Below are positions 58,172 through 61,860 of a DNA stretch of 61,860 nucleotides, in pieces. The position numbers were made by a program, and so were the translations under genes. Source of the DNA: Prosthecobacter sp. (lineage in GTDB: Bacteria; Verrucomicrobiota; Verrucomicrobiia; Verrucomicrobiales; Verrucomicrobiaceae). Numbering within the stretch: the first letter of the stretch is position 1; every line of letters starts with the position of its first letter. Location of the stretch: the NCBI RefSeq assembly GCF_034366625.1, contig NZ_JAXMIH010000017.1, positions 1 through 61,860 of the forward strand, read 5' to 3'. The notes below the pieces were generated by a model, which worked only from the letters and a program-made list of their open reading frames with translations, was not told the origin of the DNA and ran no database searches.

Positions 58172-60168
58172 CAGGGATGAAAGCTCTGCGGGGCGAGCGG
58201 TGTAGTTTGGGGGTGATTTTACCGGCTTTCAGAACTGGATCGAAGGTGTTGCTGATGCTGCTGGCATCGGCAGGCTTTGTCTTCGCCAAGAAAGACGAAG
58301 GGCCGAAACCGGTGCCGTGGTCCTTTGCGCCGTTGAAGCGCGTGGCCTTGCCGAAGGTGAAGGATGCGGCATGGCCGAAGACGCGGATCGACTACTTCAT
58401 CCTCGCCAAGATGGAGGCCGCCGGGCTGAAACCGGTGCCACAGGCTGAGGCGCGTGTTTTGAGCCGCAGGCTGGCCTTTGACCTCACAGGGCTGCCGCCG
58501 GCCGAGAGTCCGCCGATGGCGTGGAATCGCATGGTGGATGAAACGCTGCGCAGTCCGCATTACGGTGAGCGCTGGGCACGCCACTGGCTGGATCTGGCGC
58601 GCTACACGGACATCACGCCGGACTGGCTCGATTCGACGAAGTTCTCGTACCTGTATCGTGACTGGGTGGTGCAAGCACTCAATGAGGACATGCCGTATGA
58701 CCGCTTCGTCGTGCGGCAACTCGCGACTGACTTCCTGCCGGAGTGCGGGCCGAAGGATCGCGTGGCGCTGGGCTTCATCGGTCTGAGCCCGACGTATTTC
58801 AAAGAGCTGCAACTGCCGCCGGAGATCATCAAGACGACCGTGGCCGATGAATGGGAGGAGCATGTCGATGCCATCGGCCGCACCTTCCTCGGCCTCACGC
58901 TGGCGTGTGCCCGCTGCCATGATCACAAGTCCGATCCGATCACGGCGCAAGATTATTATGCGCTCGCCGGCGTCTTCGCCTCCGTGAAGCTCTCCGAGCT
59001 GCCGACGATGAGCGATGAGTTCTGGAAGCCGGTGGAGAAGGCGCGGGCGGCGGTGGCATCGCTCGAAAAGCAGATCAAGGAACTGGCGAAGAAGAAACCG
59101 AAGGACCTCAAGGAACAAACGGCGGCGATGCAGGCGAAGATCGAGGCGCTCAAAAGCAGAACGCCGCACTACAACATGCTCATGGCAAACGGAGTCGAGG
59201 AAGCAGCGCTGTTTGTCGTGAACAAGGAGAAGGAGCACGGCACGAAGCTCGATTTCAAGATGGGCATGGCCCGTGATCTGGAGCTGATGAAGCGCGGCAA
59301 TCCGAATGATTTGGGCGAGACGGTGCCACGTCGTTTCTTGTCGGTCTTCCCATCCAAGACCGGCTTGCCACGCAAATTCAACACCGGCAGCGGTCGCCTG
59401 GAACTGGCGCAGGCCATCGTGGAGGATGCCGCACCGCTCACGGCGCGGGTGATCGTGAATCGCGTGTGGAAGCACCACTTCGGTCGCGGCTTGGTCGATA
59501 CGCCGAGCGAGTTTGGCAATCTCGGCGAAGCACCGACGCATCCCGAGCTGCTTGATGATCTCGCCGGTCGTTTCATGGAGCACGGCTGGTCGCTGAAGTG
59601 GCTGCATCGTGAGATTTTGAACTCCGCGACGTGGCAGCAGAGCAGCGTGGCCGCCGAATCCGAGAAGCGTGATCCCGAAAACAAGCTCTACGGCCGGATG
59701 CTTCGCCGTCGTCTCGATTGGGAAGCCTGGCGCGATGCCATCCTCAGCGCCACGGGTCAGATCGACCTCAAGATGGGCGGTCAGGCGTCCGCCATCAGCG
59801 ACGCCAAGAATCTGCGCCGCTCGCTTTACGGTGCCTCGGATCGCCAGGACATGGACCCGATGCTGCGCATTCACGACGTACCCGATCCCGGCGCGCACAA
59901 TCCATGGCGCACGGAGACCATCACGCCCTTGCAGGGGTTGTTCGCGCTCAATTCCCCCTTCATGCAGCAGCAGGCGGATGTGCTGGGCCGTTGGGCAATG
60001 TCGCACCGCATTGAGGAGATGTATGCGCGCCTGTTTGGCCGCCAGCCGAGCGCACATGAGGCCGGGATGGCGAAAGCTTTCGTCCTTGGCCGTGAGCAGG
60101 ACGCTTCCGCATGGTCGCAGTATGCGCAGGCGCTGCTGGCGGGGAATGAGATGCTGTTTGTGGATTGA
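58168..60168 (+). CDS. DUF1549/DUF1553 protein with a haem-binding-like motif
   Basis: This is a member of the large PVC family that pairs a PSCyt2/DUF1549 domain with DUF1553, of unproven biochemical role. The 666-residue protein has a signal segment (LLMLLASAGFVFA, near residue 28). DUF1549 motifs are LSRRLAFDLTGLPP, ERWARHWLDLARYTD and CARCHDHKSDPI. A coiled coil at about 285-330 separates it from DUF1553, with LTARVIVNRVWKHHFGRGLV and DTPSEFGNLGEAPTHPELLD. The first ATG lies in a repeat, so 58177 is a likely true start. No DUF1501 partner is beside it. Confidence 0.83.
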   Translation: MPGMKALRGERCSLGVILPAFRTGSKVLLMLLASAGFVFAKKDEGPKPVPWSFAPLKRVALPKVKDAAWPKTRIDYFILAKMEAAGLKPVPQAEARVLSRRLAFDLTGLPPAESPPMAWNRMVDETLRSPHYGERWARHWLDLARYTDITPDWLDSTKFSYLYRDWVVQALNEDMPYDRFVVRQLATDFLPECGPKDRVALGFIGLSPTYFKELQLPPEIIKTTVADEWEEHVDAIGRTFLGLTLACARCHDHKSDPITAQDYYALAGVFASVKLSELPTMSDEFWKPVEKARAAVASLEKQIKELAKKKPKDLKEQTAAMQAKIEALKSRTPHYNMLMANGVEEAALFVVNKEKEHGTKLDFKMGMARDLELMKRGNPNDLGETVPRRFLSVFPSKTGLPRKFNTGSGRLELAQAIVEDAAPLTARVIVNRVWKHHFGRGLVDTPSEFGNLGEAPTHPELLDDLAGRFMEHGWSLKWLHREILNSATWQQSSVAAESEKRDPENKLYGRMLRRRLDWEAWRDAILSATGQIDLKMGGQASAISDAKNLRRSLYGASDRQDMDPMLRIHDVPDPGAHNPWRTETITPLQGLFALNSPFMQQQADVLGRWAMSHRIEEMYARLFGRQPSAHEAGMAKAFVLGREQDASAWSQYAQALLAGNEMLFVD

Positions 60169-60192
60169 GGAGGGCGGAGTCGCACAGCAACG

Positions 60193-60284
60193 GTCAAGCG
60201 TCGTCAAGCATGGTCAAGAGTCGAGCCTTGACCCTCTTGACCACCACTTGACGATTCCTTGACGATTCCTTGACGACTCTTGAC
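60193..60284. repeat. Phased inverted array of GTCAAG/CTTGAC hexamers (array B)
   Basis: GTCAAG starts at 60193, 60203 and 60213. CTTGAC starts at 60227, 60236, 60247, 60258, 60269 and 60279. Spacing is 9-11 bp throughout. GGTCAAGAGTCG (60212-60223) and CGACTCTTGACC (60274-60285) are perfect inverted repeats. Base composition and unit match array A. Confidence 0.87.
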
Positions 60285-60346
60285 CTCCCCGCTTTACACC
60301 AGCCCATCTCTGACCATTCATCCCCGCCCGTTTTCCGACCATCGCA

Positions 60347-61630
60347 ATGACCACCAAACTCGATCCCAAATTCCTCGCCTTTCTTGCCGACACCGCCCAG
60401 AAACTCCAAACGCTTGAGATCGAGCCGCGCGTGCTCGCCGAAGCCGCGCCCACACTGACTGCCACCTCCGCTGAACTCAGCCAGCGCCTGATCGATCACG
60501 TCACGCAGCTCACCGCCGCCATGGAAGCCAAGGCCGCCGCCGATCTCGTGGCCAAGGAAGCCGCCAAGGCCCAGGCACTCGCGGAAAAAGAAGCGGCACG
60601 CATCGCCGCCGTGGAAGCCAAGGAAGCCGCGCGCATTGCCAAGGAAGAAGCCGCGGCTGCCGCCAAGGCGCAGGCCTTGCTCGAACTCGAAGCCATCAAA
60701 ACCGCTGCTGCTGCCATCAAGGCCAGGGAACTTGCCGAAAAAGAAGCCGCCAAGGCTCAAGCTCTGGCCGAGAAAGAAGCCGCACGTCTGGCCAAAGAAC
60801 AGGCGGAAGCCGAGAAGGCCGCCGCCAAAGAGCGGGCCATCGCCGAACGTCTGGCTGCCATGGTGGCCGCCGCCGAGGCCAAGGCGCAGGCGCTGGCTGA
60901 AAAGGAGGCCGCGAAAGTCGCTGCGGCGGAAGCCAAAGAAGCCGAGCGCCTCGCCAAAGAACAGGCCGCCGCCGAAAAAGCCGCTGCCAAGGCGCAGGAG
61001 CAGGCCGAGCGTGAAGCCGCGAAGATTGCTGCCGCCGAGGCGAAGGAAGCCGCCCGTCTGGCCAAGGAACAGGCGGATGCCGAGAAAGCTGCCGCCAAAG
61101 ACAAGGCCATCGCGGAACGCATGGCTGCCATGGTCGCCGCCGCCGAGGCCAAGGAAGCCGCACGCCTTGCCAAGGAGCAGGCCGATGCCGAGAAGGCTGC
61201 GGTGAAAGCGCAGGCGCTGGCCGAGAAAGAAGCCGCCCGTCTTGCCAAGGAACAGGCCGATGCCGAGAAAGCGGCGGCCAAAGTGAAGGCTCTCGCGGAA
61301 AAAGAAGCGGCACGCATCGCCAAAGAGCAGGCGGAGGCCGAAAAAGCCGCCGCCAAGGCCCAAGCCCTTGCTGAAAAGGAAGCCGCCCGGCTCGCCCAGG
61401 AAAAGCGTGCCGCCGAACTCGCCGCCGCCAAGGCCCTGCAAGACGCCGAACGTCAAAAAAACAGCGCGGTCGATGAAGAAGCCAAGGCCCGCCGTGCCGC
61501 CGCCCGCACCCAGGCCATCGCCGAATACGAAGCCAAGCAGAAAGCCCGTCAGGCCGCCGCCATGGCCCAGCTCGCCGCCGACAAAGCCGCCCTTCAGGCC
61601 GAGAAGAAAAAAGCCGCCGCCAAAAGCTGA
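60347..61630 (+). CDS. Ala/Lys/Glu repeat coiled-coil protein
   Basis: The 427-residue product is almost entirely built from imperfect repeats of about 21 residues such as AEKEAARLAKEQADAEKAAAK, predicted to form one long charged helix like the central domain of TolA. A short non-repetitive N-terminal domain covers residues 1-50. There is no signal peptide or membrane segment, so a cytoplasmic or nucleoid role is more likely than TolA function. The DNA repeat structure means it may vary in length between strains. It lies between the CTTGAC array and the IS256 fragment. Confidence 0.65.
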   Translation: MTTKLDPKFLAFLADTAQKLQTLEIEPRVLAEAAPTLTATSAELSQRLIDHVTQLTAAMEAKAAADLVAKEAAKAQALAEKEAARIAAVEAKEAARIAKEEAAAAAKAQALLELEAIKTAAAAIKARELAEKEAAKAQALAEKEAARLAKEQAEAEKAAAKERAIAERLAAMVAAAEAKAQALAEKEAAKVAAAEAKEAERLAKEQAAAEKAAAKAQEQAEREAAKIAAAEAKEAARLAKEQADAEKAAAKDKAIAERMAAMVAAAEAKEAARLAKEQADAEKAAVKAQALAEKEAARLAKEQADAEKAAAKVKALAEKEAARIAKEQAEAEKAAAKAQALAEKEAARLAQEKRAAELAAAKALQDAERQKNSAVDEEAKARRAAARTQAIAEYEAKQKARQAAAMAQLAADKAALQAEKKKAAAKS

Positions 61631-61720
61631 CGGACGGACTGAGCGAGCCTGCATCGCCCCGCTGTGTCCCGAAAAGGGCTGCCGGGGCGGTTACAGCACG
61701 CCGTTGCCGTCCTGCAATAG

Positions 61721-61860
61721 AGCCTGTCAGAAAGTTTGTGTGGAGGGGCAAGACCGAGGACAGGAACAGATGAGAAGACCCAAAACGAATGAAGACCAAG
61801 CGCTTGATGAAGCGCTGGACGTATTGATCGCCAAGAGCGGCCATTCACCAGAAGCGATCA
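61721..61860 (+). mobile_element. Left end of an IS256-family element (cut by window edge)
   Basis: AGCCTGTCAGAAAGTTTGTG at 61721 resembles the terminal inverted repeat of IS256-type elements. A transposase start follows 49 nt later. The right end is outside the window, so completeness and target duplication cannot be judged. Confidence 0.65.
61770..61860 (+). CDS. IS256-family transposase, N-terminal fragment
   Basis: The first 30 codons are visible (MRRPKTNEDQALDEALDV..., ending near SPEAI at the window edge). Their charged helical start fits Mutator/IS256 transposases. A GAGGA-type ribosome site precedes the ATG. The DDE catalytic region lies outside the window, so the call rests on the N-terminus and the terminal repeat. 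Confidence 0.6.
   Translation, partial: MRRPKTNEDQALDEALDVLIAKSGHSPEAI

Noticed and set aside
60347..61630. Apparent tandem DNA repeat resembling a CRISPR array
   Set aside because: Repeats are in-frame, imperfect, without spacers, and encode one continuous protein.

Overview
The window looks like chromosomal DNA of a member of the Verrucomicrobiota, most likely Verrucomicrobiaceae (Prosthecobacter-like). This is inferred from gene content: DUF1501, DUF1549/DUF1553 and PVC-type membrane-bound dehydrogenase proteins with CxxCH haem motifs, a NarL-type histidine kinase with a beta-rich periplasmic sensor, a short RNA polymerase omega subunit beside smpB, and GC-rich DNA with many intergenic hairpins. 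No rRNA gene or CRISPR array was seen. Both window ends cut genes (livG on the left, an IS256-type transposase on the right).

Layout. 1-3559 (minus): a branched-chain amino-acid type ABC importer, livJ-livH-livM-livG, with ATGA overlaps. 3707-12487: panB, a subtilisin-like protease, lnt (opposite strand), a haem-containing PVC dehydrogenase with its DUF1501 partner, and a peroxiredoxin ending at a clear terminator. 12569-17489 (minus): an exopolysaccharide export set of Wzc-like tyrosine kinase, Wza-like export protein and a large outer-membrane barrel. An intact IS1380-type element (17898-19297, TTAAA target duplication) sits just upstream. 19371-22900: a dCMP-deaminase-like protein, gmd with an oxidoreductase, rpoZ and smpB. 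23211-27554: three small proteins, a cobalamin-riboswitch-like leader, a BtuB-like TonB-dependent receptor and a PAS-AraC regulator.

27716-33882: an anomalously short tRNA-Val, then a minus-strand operon exbB-exbD-TonB-like-zinc ribbon-moxR-(DUF58/transglutaminase fusion). 34205-41686: nagA-like deacetylase, an AT-richer secreted protein, a lipase maturation factor homologue, tRNA-Pro, a YbjN-like protein, a PH-domain membrane protein and a histidine kinase/response regulator pair. 41780-50505: tRNA-Ser, a metal-binding periplasmic protein, a secreted Gly-rich protein, dgkA, sucD, a minus-strand envelope cluster (beta-helix protein, ABC-2 permease, coiled-coil proteins) and a di-haem cytochrome c peroxidase. 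50516-61860: a glycosidase-like protein, two Cys-rich proteins, an ADP-forming acyl-CoA synthetase, a small lipoprotein, a C39-like protease, a pseudopilin-like protein, nuoF, a DUF1549/DUF1553 protein, a long Ala/Lys/Glu repeat protein and the IS256 fragment.

The most unusual material is non-coding: a 66-nt tRNA-Val lacking about 9 nt, a 261-bp cassette of six strong hairpins at 55733-55993, three arrays of GTCAAG/CTTGAC hexamers spaced about one helical turn apart, and period-7 AATGACG-type repeats that run into two predicted start codons. The most unusual coding feature is the fusion of DUF58 and transglutaminase modules in a MoxR operon that also carries ExbB/ExbD-like genes.
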